Shown here: in pieces, positions 55,240-64,000 of the stretch | Layout: every line of letters starts with the position of its first letter | Numbering within the stretch: the first letter of the stretch is position 1 | NCBI GenBank assembly: GCA_965198865.1 | Contig: CBDAQA010000025.1 | Coordinates: 434,001 to 498,000, forward strand | DNA length: 64,000 nucleotides | Source of the DNA: CBDAQA01 sp965198865 | GTDB taxonomy: Bacteria > Planctomycetota > Phycisphaerae > Tepidisphaerales > Tepidisphaeraceae | Reading direction: 5' to 3' | Program-made: the position numbers and the translations under genes | The notes under the pieces: model-generated | Seen by the model: only the letters and a program-made list of their open reading frames with translations | The model's database searches: none | Told to the model about the DNA's origin: nothing

Positions 55240-56139
55240 TCATCCGAGCTTAGGCCGGTTCTTGATCCCCGCGTGGATGATCTCCAGCACGCGCTCGCGC
55301 TCCGCGCCGACCAGCGCCAGCCGCGGCGCGCGCACCCACTCCTTGCCCAGCCCGCACTCCTGCACGGCCAGCTTGATGTACTGGACGAACTTCGTGCTGG
55401 TGTCCAGGTGCAGCAGCGGCATGAACCAGCGGTAGATCTCCAGCGCCCGCGCCCACTCGCCGCGGCGGGTGAGGTCCCAGATGAACTGGTTCTCGGCCGG
55501 GAAGGCGATGCCGCTGCCGGCGACCCAGCCGTCGATGCCGAGGATGGCGCTCTCCAGCATCAGGTTGTCGACGCCGGTGAAGATCGCGTACCGCCCGCCG
55601 ATCGTGTTGTGCAGGTCGGTGATCCGCCGCGTGTCGCCAGCGCTCTCCTTGAGCGCGACGAAGTTCTTCACGTCGGCCAGCTCGGCGAACATCTGCGGGG
55701 TGACGTCGTTCGCGTAGCTGAGCGGGTTGTTGTAGATCATGATCGGCAGCGCCGTCGCCGCCGCCACGCCGCGGAAGTGGGCCATCGTCTCGCGCGGGTC
55801 GCCCTTGTAGAGCATCGACGGCATCACCATCAGCCCGTCGGCGCCCAGCCGCTGGCAGTCGGCGGCGAACCCGGCGGCGGTGGCCGTGCCCGTCTCGGCC
55901 ACGCTGCCCAACACCGGCACGCGACCCTTCACGTGCTTGACCATGTGCTCGACGACCTGCCGCTTCTCCTCCGGCAGCAGCGCCTGGTTCTCGCCCAGCG
56001 ACCCGAGCAGGATCAGCCCGGCCACGCCCGACGCGATCAGCGCATCGGCGTGCGTGGCGGTGGCGGGCAGGTCGAGCGACCCGTCCTGCTTCAGCTGTGT
56101 GGTGATGGCGGGGAAGACGCCTTGCCAGTGTGCGGCCAT
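55240..56139 (-). CDS. DapA-family aldolase/synthase (dihydrodipicolinate synthase fold)
   Basis: 299 residues from ATG 56139. TIM-barrel class I lyase: GVFPAITTQLKQDGSLDLPA, SGVAGLILLGSLGENQALLP, DGLMVMPSMLYKGDPRETMA, PIMIYNNPLSY with the active-site Tyr, and VALKESAGDTRRI with the Schiff-base Lys. The G(T)TGE motif of true DapA is GSLGE, so it probably acts on a sugar acid or another keto-acid. True DapA is not excluded. dapB lies far away at 37137. Confidence 0.87.
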   Translation of the reverse strand: MAAHWQGVFPAITTQLKQDGSLDLPATATHADALIASGVAGLILLGSLGENQALLPEEKRQVVEHMVKHVKGRVPVLGSVAETGTATAAGFAADCQRLGADGLMVMPSMLYKGDPRETMAHFRGVAAATALPIMIYNNPLSYANDVTPQMFAELADVKNFVALKESAGDTRRITDLHNTIGGRYAIFTGVDNLMLESAILGIDGWVAGSGIAFPAENQFIWDLTRRGEWARALEIYRWFMPLLHLDTSTKFVQYIKLAVQECGLGKEWVRAPRLALVGAERERVLEIIHAGIKNRPKLG

Positions 56140-56265
56140 GATCGGTGCTCGGGGTGGGGGAACGTCCGCGCCCGAAGCGGGCCCGGCATGCCACGCACCG
56201 TAACGCTGAGGCGACAGGGCCGAACTGCGAATCCGCGCAAATGAACCGTCATTTATGGCCGGGTG

Positions 56266-56352
56266 CGGTCCCGGCCTGCCCGCTTCAGCGGGCAGGTGAA
56301 CACCAGAGGGATTGTCACGCACCTGCCCGCTGAATCGGGCGGGCCGGGACCG
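56266..56352. repeat. Family-G inverted-repeat element (REPIN-like)
   Basis: 87 bp with 33-bp arms (31 identical) at 56266-56298 and 56320-56352. Each arm contains a hairpin: CCTGCCCGCT-TC-AGCGGGCAGG on the left and GCCCG-CTGAAT-CGGGC on the right. Its right end touches the stop of the PQQ-repeat gene (56354, minus), so it probably serves as that gene's terminator. No other copy in the window. Confidence 0.82.
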
Positions 56353-56353
56353 G

Positions 56354-59300
56354 TCACGAGCTCCGCGCCCCGCGCCGCGCGTGCAGCCGGTGGTCGCCGG
56401 TCAGGAAGTAGATGCCGCCCTCGGTGCCGATCCAGTCGCTGATGCCGGCCGCCGACTGGCTGCCGAGGCTCGACACGAGCAGGTCGCTCTCCACGTGCCG
56501 GCTGGCGACCATCGCCCGCGAGACGGCGAGCCACTGCACCATCGGCGACCCCGCCGGCCCGCGGTCGACCGGGTCGTTGACCAGGACCGCGTGGTCCGAT
56601 CCCAGCATCATCCCGCGGACCCGGTAGCCCCCGCCCGACAGGAACCCCGGCGACACCGACACGTCGGCCGGGTCGGTCAGGTTGTACCGCTTCACGTTGC
56701 TCGGCTGCACGATGAACAGCTGCGGCCCCACCAGCCGCATCGTCACGCTCGGCGACGCCGACCCCGTCGACAGCGGGTTCGTCGCGTCGGCCGACGGGCG
56801 CGACAGGTCGTACGCCCGCGCGTACTGCCCGTTGTTGTACAGCGTCACCACCCGCCCCGCCCGCACCAGCAGCTGGTCGGCCTGGTTCATGTTGGCGAAC
56901 GTCGCCGCGTCGACGTTCGCCTTGGCCACCAGCACCCGCGGCGGCTCCTTCCACGGGTCGTACAGGTCCTTCACCTCGACCGCGTTGGCCAGCGTGATCG
57001 CCAGCGTCCCCTCCTCGCCCAGCGCCACGTTGACCAGCTGCCCGTCGGTCGGGAACTTCCGCCGGCCGATGACGCGGCCGGTCGGCGTGTCGTAGACGAT
57101 GACCGTCGCCCCGCCCGGCTCGTCCAGCCGCGCCACCGTGAAGTGGCCGTTCGCCAGCAGCGCGTCGGCCGGCCGGTCGGACGGTCGGCTCTGCCACAGC
57201 ACCTTGCCCGCGGCCGTGTCGATCGCGACCAACCGACCGGTGGAGGTGGCGACCACGATCACGTCGGCCGTCGGCCCGGCCGGCTGGGCGACCGTGATCT
57301 GCTCGCCGCCGCTCAGCACCGGCGGTGGCGGCGCGGGAATGAACTGGTTCCCCCGGACGATGAACGCCCGTCGCCCCCCGCCGGCCACGCGGATGTTCAC
57401 GATCTGCCCGTTGATCGCCTGCTGCGCGAACTGCGCCTCGCCATCGGGCGTGCCCGGCGCGTCGTCGACCACCGCCGTCCCGCTGCCCGAGGCGATCGCC
57501 GGGACCGTCGACAGGTCGCGCGCCACGACCGGCCCGCCCCACGCCGGCCGGCCGGCCTCGGTCACCGCCGTCACCATGGTCGGCGTCCAGACAACCCACC
57601 GGCCTGCGTCGCCGCTGCCGACCCACGCCGCCCCGACCGGCGGGTCGACCACCTCGGCGGCGCGGAACCGCGGCGTCGTCAGCCCCGCGTCGAACACGGC
57701 CAGCCCGGCCGGCGACCACGTCACCACCCGGTCGTTCCGCACGAACCCCAGCGTCGGGTGGACCAGCGTCGTCACGTCGGGGATGCCCGGCCCGCCGGGC
57801 AGGAACGGGCTGAAGTTGGCCGGTGCCCGGGGCGGGCGAACGGCCAGCTTGAAGTCCGGGAGCTTCGCCGCGTCGGCCGCCGCCAGCGGGACGCGCAGGG
57901 CCGTCACGGCGTCGGCGTAGCTCGTCTGCCCGCCGTGCAGCAGCGTGCCATCCGGCAGTTTGAGATCGCTCGCCAGCAGCGGGTTGGGCGACAGCTGCCC
58001 GGCCCGCGCCAACCGGTCGGTGGCCGGGCCGATGCCGTCCGGGCCGATCGCGAGGAAGTCGGCGGCGATCAGCTCCAGCACGGCCGCCTTGTCCAGCGGG
58101 TCGCTCACGGCGCCGTACATGTCCCGGCGGACCTCGATCGCCCGGCCCGGCTTGCCCGTCGACTCGAACTGGATCGCCGCCGCCCGGCGGGCGTCGCCCG
58201 CGGCGCGGCTGTTGGGGTAGACCTCGGCCACCGCCAGCAGCGCCTCGGGGTCGCCCTTGGTGCGCGCCTCGGCCAGCGACGCCGTCGCGCGGGTCTCGAC
58301 CGGCGCGTAGTACGAACGGTCGACGGCGATCGCCGACGCGATGGCCGCCGCGGCCGCGTCGGCGGCGCTCTGGTCATCGGTCACGGCCACGCGCCGCAGG
58401 GCCGCGTCGCCCAGCACGCGCTGGCACAGGTCGACCTCGGCCGCGTAGTCGTGGGCCACTTCGTGGTCGAAGCGCGCGCGGGCCAGCAGGTAGGCCACCT
58501 GTTGGTCGGGCCCGTCGGCGGCGGCGGCGGCGCGGCGGAACAGGCCGTCGGCCAGTTCGGTCGTCTTCGGGTCGCCGTCCTTCGACGCCGCCACCGGCCT
58601 GGACAGCCGGTTGGCGAAGTCCATCAGCACGTTGAAGATCGTCAGCCGGCCCGGCCCGGACCGCATCGACCCCTCGCCGCCCACCAGGCCGATCGCCTCA
58701 TCCATACGGACCAGCGCATCGGTCGTCTGCCCGCCGGCGAACAGCGCCGTCGCGTACCGCACGCGCGGCTCGGGGTCGGTCGGGGCGGCGGCCATCTCCC
58801 GCTCGTACTTCGCCCGCACCACGCCCAGGTCGGTGTAGACGTCGACCCGGTCCTGCCCGGCCACGACGACGTTCTGGCTCGTGACCAGGATGTTCCCCGG
58901 CCCCTGCCCGCCGGTCTTGTCGAACGTGCCGTTCGACGGGTACTGGCTCACCAGCTTGTGGTGCCGCCAGTCCAGCTCCGACAGGTTCTCACCGTTGACC
59001 ACGTAGATGCCGTTGGCCGTGAGGAACCCGCGGGCGGCGATGGACGTGCTCGTGTTCGCGTCGCCGAACCACGGCTCCTCCTGCCAGCGGGCCGACTGCG
59101 GGTTGTCCGGCGCGTACTGCCGCCAGTCGACGCCGAAGATCGCGTGGTCGGCCGTCAGCACCGCGAAGCCGTCCCGCACGCCCAGCAGCACGTCGGCGTT
59201 GCCGAACTGCTTCATGTCGACGCGCCTGAGCTGCTGCCCCGTCGCCGCGTCGAGCACGAACAGCGACTTCGCGTCGGCCGGCAGCGCGAACACGTGCCCG

Positions 59301-61159
59301 CCCTGCACCACCACCGGGTTGCAGGACCACGGCCGGCCGGGCGCGGCGTTGCCCGATTGCTGCCGCTGCATGATGTCGGTCACGTTCTCCGAGTTGTCGC
59401 GCGTGTAGGCGTCCAGCCACAGCACGCGACCGTCGGCGGGGTCCAGCGCGGCGACGGTCCCCAGGTTCGACATGACGAACGCCCGCCCGTCGGCCAGCGA
59501 CAGCTGCGACGGGTCCTGCCCGAAGATCGTCTCGCCGTCGAACGACCGCGTGCCGCTGCCGATGTAGGTGGACCAGCGGTACTGGCCCGACCGGGCCGAC
59601 AGGCAGACGACGTAGCAGTTGTCGAACTGCCCGTCCTTGCCCCCGCGGGCGACGACCAGCACCGCGTCGTCGGGCGTGCCGGCGACGGCGGCGGGGATGC
59701 CGAGGGGCGTCCCGCCGTACTCGGCCGTCCGGGCGGCGCCGGCGGCGTCGGGCAGGTCGGCGGGGGTCGCCTTCCACCGCTCGCGGCCGGTGGCCCGGTC
59801 CAGGCAGACCAGCCGGACCGGCGACGGCGGGCCCCCGCCCTCGCCGCCGTTCCCGCCGAGCACGAACCCGCCGTTGAACATCCCCGCGTTGCCGTTGGCC
59901 GCCCGGTCGCGCTGGCCCATGACGGCCATGACCGAGGTGGGCGTGACGGTCACGGTCAGCTGCTCGCCCCGCGCCCGGCCCGGGACCGACATGTGGTACC
60001 GCCCGCCCGGCTGCCCCGCCCCCCCCGCCGGGTAGGTCGCGAGCCACGCCGGCACGGGCATGCCGCTGTCGGCGTCCACGGCGTACAGCGTGCGCCCGTC
60101 CTGGAAGAACAGCGTCCCGGCGTCGACCACCGGCATGACCCCGCGCGCCCCGCCCCCGGCCAGCGAGCCGCGGTCCTGCTCGGCCTGACTCTTGGCGTTC
60201 CCCCCGCCGAACTCGGGCGGCGTGAGCATGACCGTGTTCAGGCTCGCGCCCGGCTTGGCCGTGGAGGGCGAGACGTCGCCGCGCCCGCCGGGCCCCCCGA
60301 AGCTGGGGTAGGTGTCGGCCGCCGTCGGGTCGACCGCCGGGGTCGGTGCCGGGACCGCCAGCGCCGCCGCCAGCGCGTCGGCCAGCACCACGTCCTTCCC
60401 GCCCACCGAGCCGATCGCCTTGGCGTCGGTCCGCTTCAGTTCCGCCAGCCGCTTGTTGGCCGCGACGTCGTCCCCGCCCCAGTGGTTGGCGACGGCCGTG
60501 CGGAACAGGATCGTCGGCCGATCGGCGCCCAGCATGGGGTGCAGGTCGAGCAGCCGATCGCCGATGGCGGCGGCGGCGGGGAAGTCGCCGGCCTCGGTGT
60601 AGGCGTCGATCAGCCGGAGCCCTGCCCCCTTGCCGGCGTCGGTCACGAAGTCGTCGTAGAACACCGACGACAGCGTGGCCAGATCGCCCCGCGCCGCCCC
60701 CGCCAGCCGTTCCGCCGCCGCCGGCCCGTACAGGTTGCGGTAGACCGCCAGCCCCTCGGCCGGCCACCGGGCGATCCGCTCCTGCACCGCCGCGGCGACG
60801 CCGGTGTATCGGTAGGTCCCGGCGATCCGGTCGGACGTCGATGGCACGACCCGCCCCGCGAACTGCGTGACCGCCTCGCGGTAGAAGTCGGCGGCCGTCT
60901 TCCACTGCTTCTGCTGCTCCTTCTCGGCCGCGTGGTCCAACCGCTCGACGGCGCCGGGCGAGTCGGGCACGGTGACGCCCACCGGCGTGTCCTTGCCGTC
61001 CTCGGCGCCCGCGTCAGCGGTTGGGTCGACGATGCCCCCCATGATCGGGTTGCGACGGATGCGCAGCTGCGCCGAGGCCGTGAGGACCGACGCCACCACC
61101 GTCGCCGCCGCGGCCAGGGACACGGTGCGACGGACGAGCGTGCGAGACGGCTGCAACAT
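56354..61159 (-). CDS. Giant PQQ/beta-propeller repeat protein with helical domain
   Basis: 1,601 residues. N-terminal signal-like segment (TVSLAAAATVVASVLTAS). Residues ~65-280 are helical TPR-like repeats (AEKEQQKQWKTAADFYREAV). A PQQ-type propeller follows (~330-780), with blade signatures VRLVCLDRATGRERWKATPA, YVVCLSARSGQYRWSTYIGS and VAALDPADGRVLWLDAYT. Another helical part (~790-1130) precedes a second propeller (~1180-1600, GRLVAIDTAAGKVLWQSRP). Members occur widely in Planctomycetota; no PQQ-ligand set characteristic of alcohol dehydrogenases was recognised, so it is probably a structural/binding protein outside the cytoplasm. Confidence 0.85.
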   Translation of the reverse strand: MLQPSRTLVRRTVSLAAAATVVASVLTASAQLRIRRNPIMGGIVDPTADAGAEDGKDTPVGVTVPDSPGAVERLDHAAEKEQQKQWKTAADFYREAVTQFAGRVVPSTSDRIAGTYRYTGVAAAVQERIARWPAEGLAVYRNLYGPAAAERLAGAARGDLATLSSVFYDDFVTDAGKGAGLRLIDAYTEAGDFPAAAAIGDRLLDLHPMLGADRPTILFRTAVANHWGGDDVAANKRLAELKRTDAKAIGSVGGKDVVLADALAAALAVPAPTPAVDPTAADTYPSFGGPGGRGDVSPSTAKPGASLNTVMLTPPEFGGGNAKSQAEQDRGSLAGGGARGVMPVVDAGTLFFQDGRTLYAVDADSGMPVPAWLATYPAGGAGQPGGRYHMSVPGRARGEQLTVTVTPTSVMAVMGQRDRAANGNAGMFNGGFVLGGNGGEGGGPPSPVRLVCLDRATGRERWKATPADLPDAAGAARTAEYGGTPLGIPAAVAGTPDDAVLVVARGGKDGQFDNCYVVCLSARSGQYRWSTYIGSGTRSFDGETIFGQDPSQLSLADGRAFVMSNLGTVAALDPADGRVLWLDAYTRDNSENVTDIMQRQQSGNAAPGRPWSCNPVVVQGGHVFALPADAKSLFVLDAATGQQLRRVDMKQFGNADVLLGVRDGFAVLTADHAIFGVDWRQYAPDNPQSARWQEEPWFGDANTSTSIAARGFLTANGIYVVNGENLSELDWRHHKLVSQYPSNGTFDKTGGQGPGNILVTSQNVVVAGQDRVDVYTDLGVVRAKYEREMAAAPTDPEPRVRYATALFAGGQTTDALVRMDEAIGLVGGEGSMRSGPGRLTIFNVLMDFANRLSRPVAASKDGDPKTTELADGLFRRAAAAADGPDQQVAYLLARARFDHEVAHDYAAEVDLCQRVLGDAALRRVAVTDDQSAADAAAAAIASAIAVDRSYYAPVETRATASLAEARTKGDPEALLAVAEVYPNSRAAGDARRAAAIQFESTGKPGRAIEVRRDMYGAVSDPLDKAAVLELIAADFLAIGPDGIGPATDRLARAGQLSPNPLLASDLKLPDGTLLHGGQTSYADAVTALRVPLAAADAAKLPDFKLAVRPPRAPANFSPFLPGGPGIPDVTTLVHPTLGFVRNDRVVTWSPAGLAVFDAGLTTPRFRAAEVVDPPVGAAWVGSGDAGRWVVWTPTMVTAVTEAGRPAWGGPVVARDLSTVPAIASGSGTAVVDDAPGTPDGEAQFAQQAINGQIVNIRVAGGGRRAFIVRGNQFIPAPPPPVLSGGEQITVAQPAGPTADVIVVATSTGRLVAIDTAAGKVLWQSRPSDRPADALLANGHFTVARLDEPGGATVIVYDTPTGRVIGRRKFPTDGQLVNVALGEEGTLAITLANAVEVKDLYDPWKEPPRVLVAKANVDAATFANMNQADQLLVRAGRVVTLYNNGQYARAYDLSRPSADATNPLSTGSASPSVTMRLVGPQLFIVQPSNVKRYNLTDPADVSVSPGFLSGGGYRVRGMMLGSDHAVLVNDPVDRGPAGSPMVQWLAVSRAMVASRHVESDLLVSSLGSQSAAGISDWIGTEGGIYFLTGDHRLHARRGARSS

Positions 61160-61419
61160 GGGCGAGCTCCCGGGGAAACGACCTGACTGCGCATGCTACC
61201 CGCAACCGCCGCCGCCCGTCACGCCGGCCCGGCGCGCCGGCGGTTCCAACCTGCCGAGCGACCTGCGAAGTCGGGGGCGGAGGCACGCCAAGCCGCGGGG
61301 CTCTCCAAAGTCGTGCCGGGTGTGCGTGCAGAGATGTGCGCCCCAAGCCTCGTCGACTCGCAGCACCAGTCCACACACCGTTCGGGGGCAAAGGAGTGAG
61401 AAATTCCGGCATTCTCAGC

Positions 61420-61638
61420 ACTACAGCGCAGGTTCGTCGGGACCTGCCCCCAGTTCGGACTGCAAGAAGGACGGCCACGAATCAACACGAATGAGGACGG
61501 GCCGGCCTGCGCGCCTCAGCCGCCGATTGCCCGATCAGTTGGCTCGGCTGTGCTCGTCTTCGGTCTCCATGATTCGTGTGCATTCGTGCAATTCGTGGCC
61601 GTCCTTCTCGCCGGCCGACCATGAACCTGCGCTGTAGT
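61420..61638. repeat. Nested inverted repeat in the 769-base gap 61160-61928
   Basis: Outer arms: ACTACAGCGCAGGTTC at 61420-61435 and its exact complement at 61623-61638. Inner arms: AGAAGGACGGCCACGAAT at 61465-61482 and its exact complement at 61591-61608. The remaining middle contains CACGAATCAACACGAATGA words, as in other gene-end repeats. Outside this element nothing further is recognisable in 61160-61928, except an AT-rich stretch before the next gene. Confidence 0.75.
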
Positions 61639-61764
61639 GTCAGGGTGGTCTTCAGCGAGCGGCACCCAGTCGCACAACTCCGATGAGCAGTGTGAGCCAA
61701 CGGTATGCGCTGACGCCCGGCCACGACACGCAAGACCGAAGCGTCCCGCCGACGCAACCACGGG

Positions 61765-61830
61765 CGTGTACGAATTAGTAACTTACAAATATTTCCCTTC
61801 TATTTTCCGACAGATACGTTACATATTGCA
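61765..61830 (+). promoter_or_regulatory. AT-rich promoter-like region before the beta-repeat protein gene
   Basis: ACGAATTAGTAACTTACAAA followed by TATTTCCCTTCTATTTTCCG is the most AT-rich stretch in the window and lies about 100-160 bases before the ATG at 61929. A standard -35/-10 pair with correct spacing was not found with certainty. It is probably the promoter region. Confidence 0.4.
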
Positions 61831-61928
61831 GGTCTGGTGGTGGCTGACGTGGCTTGGGTGGACCTGACGGTGAGCACCCTTCGCTCGCCGAGGCCTGCGG
61901 CTCGAGCACCGGATCAAGGGAGATAGAG

Positions 61929-64000
61929 ATGGCTTCTGACGTTTCCAAGGCGAACGTGGCGATCGACGTGGCGCTGGTCGGTCGTCGGCCCAGGCGGCCG
62001 GCGGGACGGCGGGCCGCCTGCGTTGCCGCCGCCGCGTCGGCCGCCGTCCTCTCCGCCCACCCGGCCCTGGCCATCAACGACGCCTGGTCCACCAGTCCCG
62101 CGTCCAACCTGTTCAGCGGGACCAACTGGACCACCAACGCCACGGTAGGCACCGCGACGCCCAACGGCACCGTCTCGACGGGCGACGCCCTGTTCTTCGA
62201 CGCGTCGTCCATCAACCAGCTGACCAACGACAACACCGGCTTCAGCTATGCCGGCTTCACGTTCAACGCCGACGCCGTCGCCTACAACATCGGCGGCAAC
62301 GCGATCACGCTGGCCGGCAACGTCACCAACAACGGTGCCACGCTCGAGACGCTCGGCCTCGACATGGCCATGGCTGCCACCCGCACCTTCAACGGCGGCA
62401 CCGGCGGACTGGTGCTGGGCGGCTCGCTCAACGGCGCGGGCGGCCTCACGCTCGGCGGCACGGGCGTCGTCACCATCACCGGCATCAACAACAGCTTCAC
62501 CGGCTCCGCCACGCTCGGCGGCGGCACGCTGGTCGTGTCGTCCATCGGCGCCTCCGGGGCCAACAGCGCGATCGGCACCAACGGCACGATCGTGATCGGC
62601 TCCTCGGCCGGCGTCGGCAAACTCGTCTACGTCGGCGCCGGCGAGTCGACCAACAAGATCATCAACCTCTCGTCCGGCTTCGCCAACGGCGGGATCATCG
62701 ACCAGTCGGGCACCGGCGTGCTCACGTTCACCGGCAACACCACCTCCGCCAACGCCGTCGCCAAGACCCTGACGCTCCAGGGCTCGACCACCGGCAGCGG
62801 CCTGTTCGCCGGCGTCATCTCCAACGCCGGCGGCAGCACCCTCTCGCTCGCCAAGCTCGGCACGAACATGTGGTCGCTGTCCAACACCGACACCTATACC
62901 GGCGCGACCACGGTGGGGGCGGGCGTGCTCAACGTGTCGGGCGGGATCACCGCCTCCAGCTTCGTGACCGTCGGCACCACCAGCGGCGTCGGCGCGGCCC
63001 TCTACCAGACGGGCAACGTCACCAACACCAACGCCAGCAGCGGCGGGATCCAGATCGGCGGGGCCGTCGGGGCGCAGGGCTACTACAGCCTCGCCTCGGG
63101 CACGCTGACCGTCGCCGGCGAGATCGACCCCGGCGGCAGCTCGGGCGGGGCCGGCACGTTCGGGCAGTTCGACATGACCGGCGGGTCGGTCGTCATGCCC
63201 AACGCCACCGGCTCCTACTTCCTGCCCAACCGCGGCGCCGCCGGCGAGGCCACCGTCGTCAACATCCTCGGCGGCACCATCGCCATCGCCGCCGCCGGCA
63301 CGCCGGTCAACAACACGATCAACGGCCTCACCGCCAACTGGGGCGCGGGCACCCAGTCGGCCCTGATCACGATCGGCGGCGGCGCCTCGGCCGCCAGGTT
63401 CGTCACCCCCAGCCTGCCCGTGAAGCTGAACGAGTCGGGCAACACGACCAACCTCGCCGTGCTCAACCTGAACGCGAACGGCACGCTGCAGACCCTGGGG
63501 TTCGGCACGGCCGTCAACACGAACACGAACGGCAGCGTCAACGGCGTGCTGAACTTCAACGGCGGCACGCTCGTGGCCGGCACGGCCGCGAACACCACGT
63601 TCCTCGGCGGCACCGGGGGCCTGGCGGCCGTCAACGTCTACGGCGGCGGCGGCACGATCGACAACAACGGCCTGGCCATCGGCATCTCCAACGCCCTCCT
63701 GGGCGCGACCGGCACCGGCGTCGCCTCCGTCGCCCTCGGCGCCGGCGGGACCGGCTACGCGGCCGCCCCACGCGTCGTCTTCTCCGGCGGCACGCTTACC
63801 AACGCCACCGCCGGCGACGTCGCCACCGGCTACGCCACGATCAGCCCCACCACCGGCGCCGTGACCGGCATCGTCATCACCAACCCCGGCAGCTACACGT
63901 CGACCACCGGCCTGGTCGCGACCCTCACCGGCGGCGGCGGGACCGGCGCGACGGCCGGCACGCTGACGCCGAACGCGGGCAACACGTCGGGCGCGATGAC
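61929..64000 (+). CDS. Secreted autotransporter-type beta-strand repeat protein, 5' part
   Basis: The frame from ATG 61929 (AGGGAG seven bases upstream) stays open to the window end, giving 690 residues of a larger protein. An Arg-rich start (GRRPRRPAGRRAACVAAAAS) and Ala-rich core ending in HPALA are a signal peptide. After it come Gly/Thr/Asn-rich strands of the autotransporter-associated type: LNGAGGLTLGGTGVVTITG, NSFTGSATLGGGTLVVSS, NTDTYTGATTVGAGVLNVSG. Later there is a Y-A-A-A-P-x-V-V-F-S-G-G unit with ITNPGSYTSTTG. Such proteins of Planctomycetota are long, beta-helical and often end in a PEP-CTERM sorting signal; the end is outside the window. Confidence 0.85.
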   Translation, partial: MASDVSKANVAIDVALVGRRPRRPAGRRAACVAAAASAAVLSAHPALAINDAWSTSPASNLFSGTNWTTNATVGTATPNGTVSTGDALFFDASSINQLTNDNTGFSYAGFTFNADAVAYNIGGNAITLAGNVTNNGATLETLGLDMAMAATRTFNGGTGGLVLGGSLNGAGGLTLGGTGVVTITGINNSFTGSATLGGGTLVVSSIGASGANSAIGTNGTIVIGSSAGVGKLVYVGAGESTNKIINLSSGFANGGIIDQSGTGVLTFTGNTTSANAVAKTLTLQGSTTGSGLFAGVISNAGGSTLSLAKLGTNMWSLSNTDTYTGATTVGAGVLNVSGGITASSFVTVGTTSGVGAALYQTGNVTNTNASSGGIQIGGAVGAQGYYSLASGTLTVAGEIDPGGSSGGAGTFGQFDMTGGSVVMPNATGSYFLPNRGAAGEATVVNILGGTIAIAAAGTPVNNTINGLTANWGAGTQSALITIGGGASAARFVTPSLPVKLNESGNTTNLAVLNLNANGTLQTLGFGTAVNTNTNGSVNGVLNFNGGTLVAGTAANTTFLGGTGGLAAVNVYGGGGTIDNNGLAIGISNALLGATGTGVASVALGAGGTGYAAAPRVVFSGGTLTNATAGDVATGYATISPTTGAVTGIVITNPGSYTSTTGLVATLTGGGGTGATAGTLTPNAGNTSGAM

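Overview
The window is GC-rich, gene-dense bacterial chromosome. It most likely comes from a planctomycete of the Phycisphaerae type. The evidence is a small membrane protein ending in the CxxCGYDL...CPECG zinc ribbon that is frequent in Planctomycetota, a 1,600-residue PQQ-type propeller protein, a secreted beta-strand-repeat protein, a ThuA protein with a Tat signal, DUF2264 and NagX-type proteins, and an outer-membrane LptD next to a complete Gram-negative style peptidoglycan pathway. The lineage is inferred from gene content; no rRNA or marker comparison was possible.

Layout. 1-6131 (+): end of ribF, a divergent ispD homologue, a NagX-like membrane acyltransferase, then murC-murB-ddl for peptidoglycan precursors. 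6154-10123: a nine-hundred-residue hybrid histidine kinase (-) facing a response-regulator diguanylate cyclase (+). 10163-14112: an SDR-like protein, a possible thioredoxin remnant, and a minus-strand Uma2 / SEC-C / Nei run. 14205-16190 (-): thiC with a TPP riboswitch. 16394-18924 (-): an OPA-type MFS transporter translationally coupled to an HpnW-like FAD oxidoreductase, divergent from a phosphate-uptake pair (DUF47 + PiT, 19126-20950). 21001-24656 (-): DUF2264 protein and PriA. 24757-27002 (+): a membrane protein and trpB. 27034-30203 (-): an ABC importer with two permease domains in one polypeptide. 30384-34878: an unknown membrane-anchored protein, then zwf, a zinc-ribbon protein and gnd (oxidative pentose phosphate pathway). 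34972-38894: TlyA-like methyltransferase, membrane glycosyltransferase-like protein, dapB, SDR. 39112-47550 (+): lptD, dprA, cfa, Ppx/GppA phosphatase, a GNAT-like protein. 47638-52004 (-): a large SF1 helicase split by a repeat. 52159-56139: MBL hydrolase, ThuA protein, LMW phosphatase, unknown secreted protein, DapA-family lyase. 56354-61159 (-): giant PQQ-repeat protein. 61929-end (+): the start of a secreted beta-strand-repeat protein.

The most striking feature is not a gene. Gaps between genes hold many long inverted repeats. At least six sequence families (called A, B, C, F, G, H here) share one plan: two inverted arms, most of which are themselves short hairpins with a 2-6 nt loop. Half-elements (one arm) also occur. 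This is the layout of REPINs (paired REP sequences). A 71-bp family-A copy sits inside the helicase gene. Removing exactly those 71 bases rejoins the two reading frames, so it looks like a real insertion. Another family-A copy supplies part of the ribosome-binding site of murB. A second class of AT-richer, word-like inverted repeats sits at gene ends and encodes the C-terminal tails of several proteins. No transposase, IS element, prophage, CRISPR array, tRNA or rRNA gene was seen.
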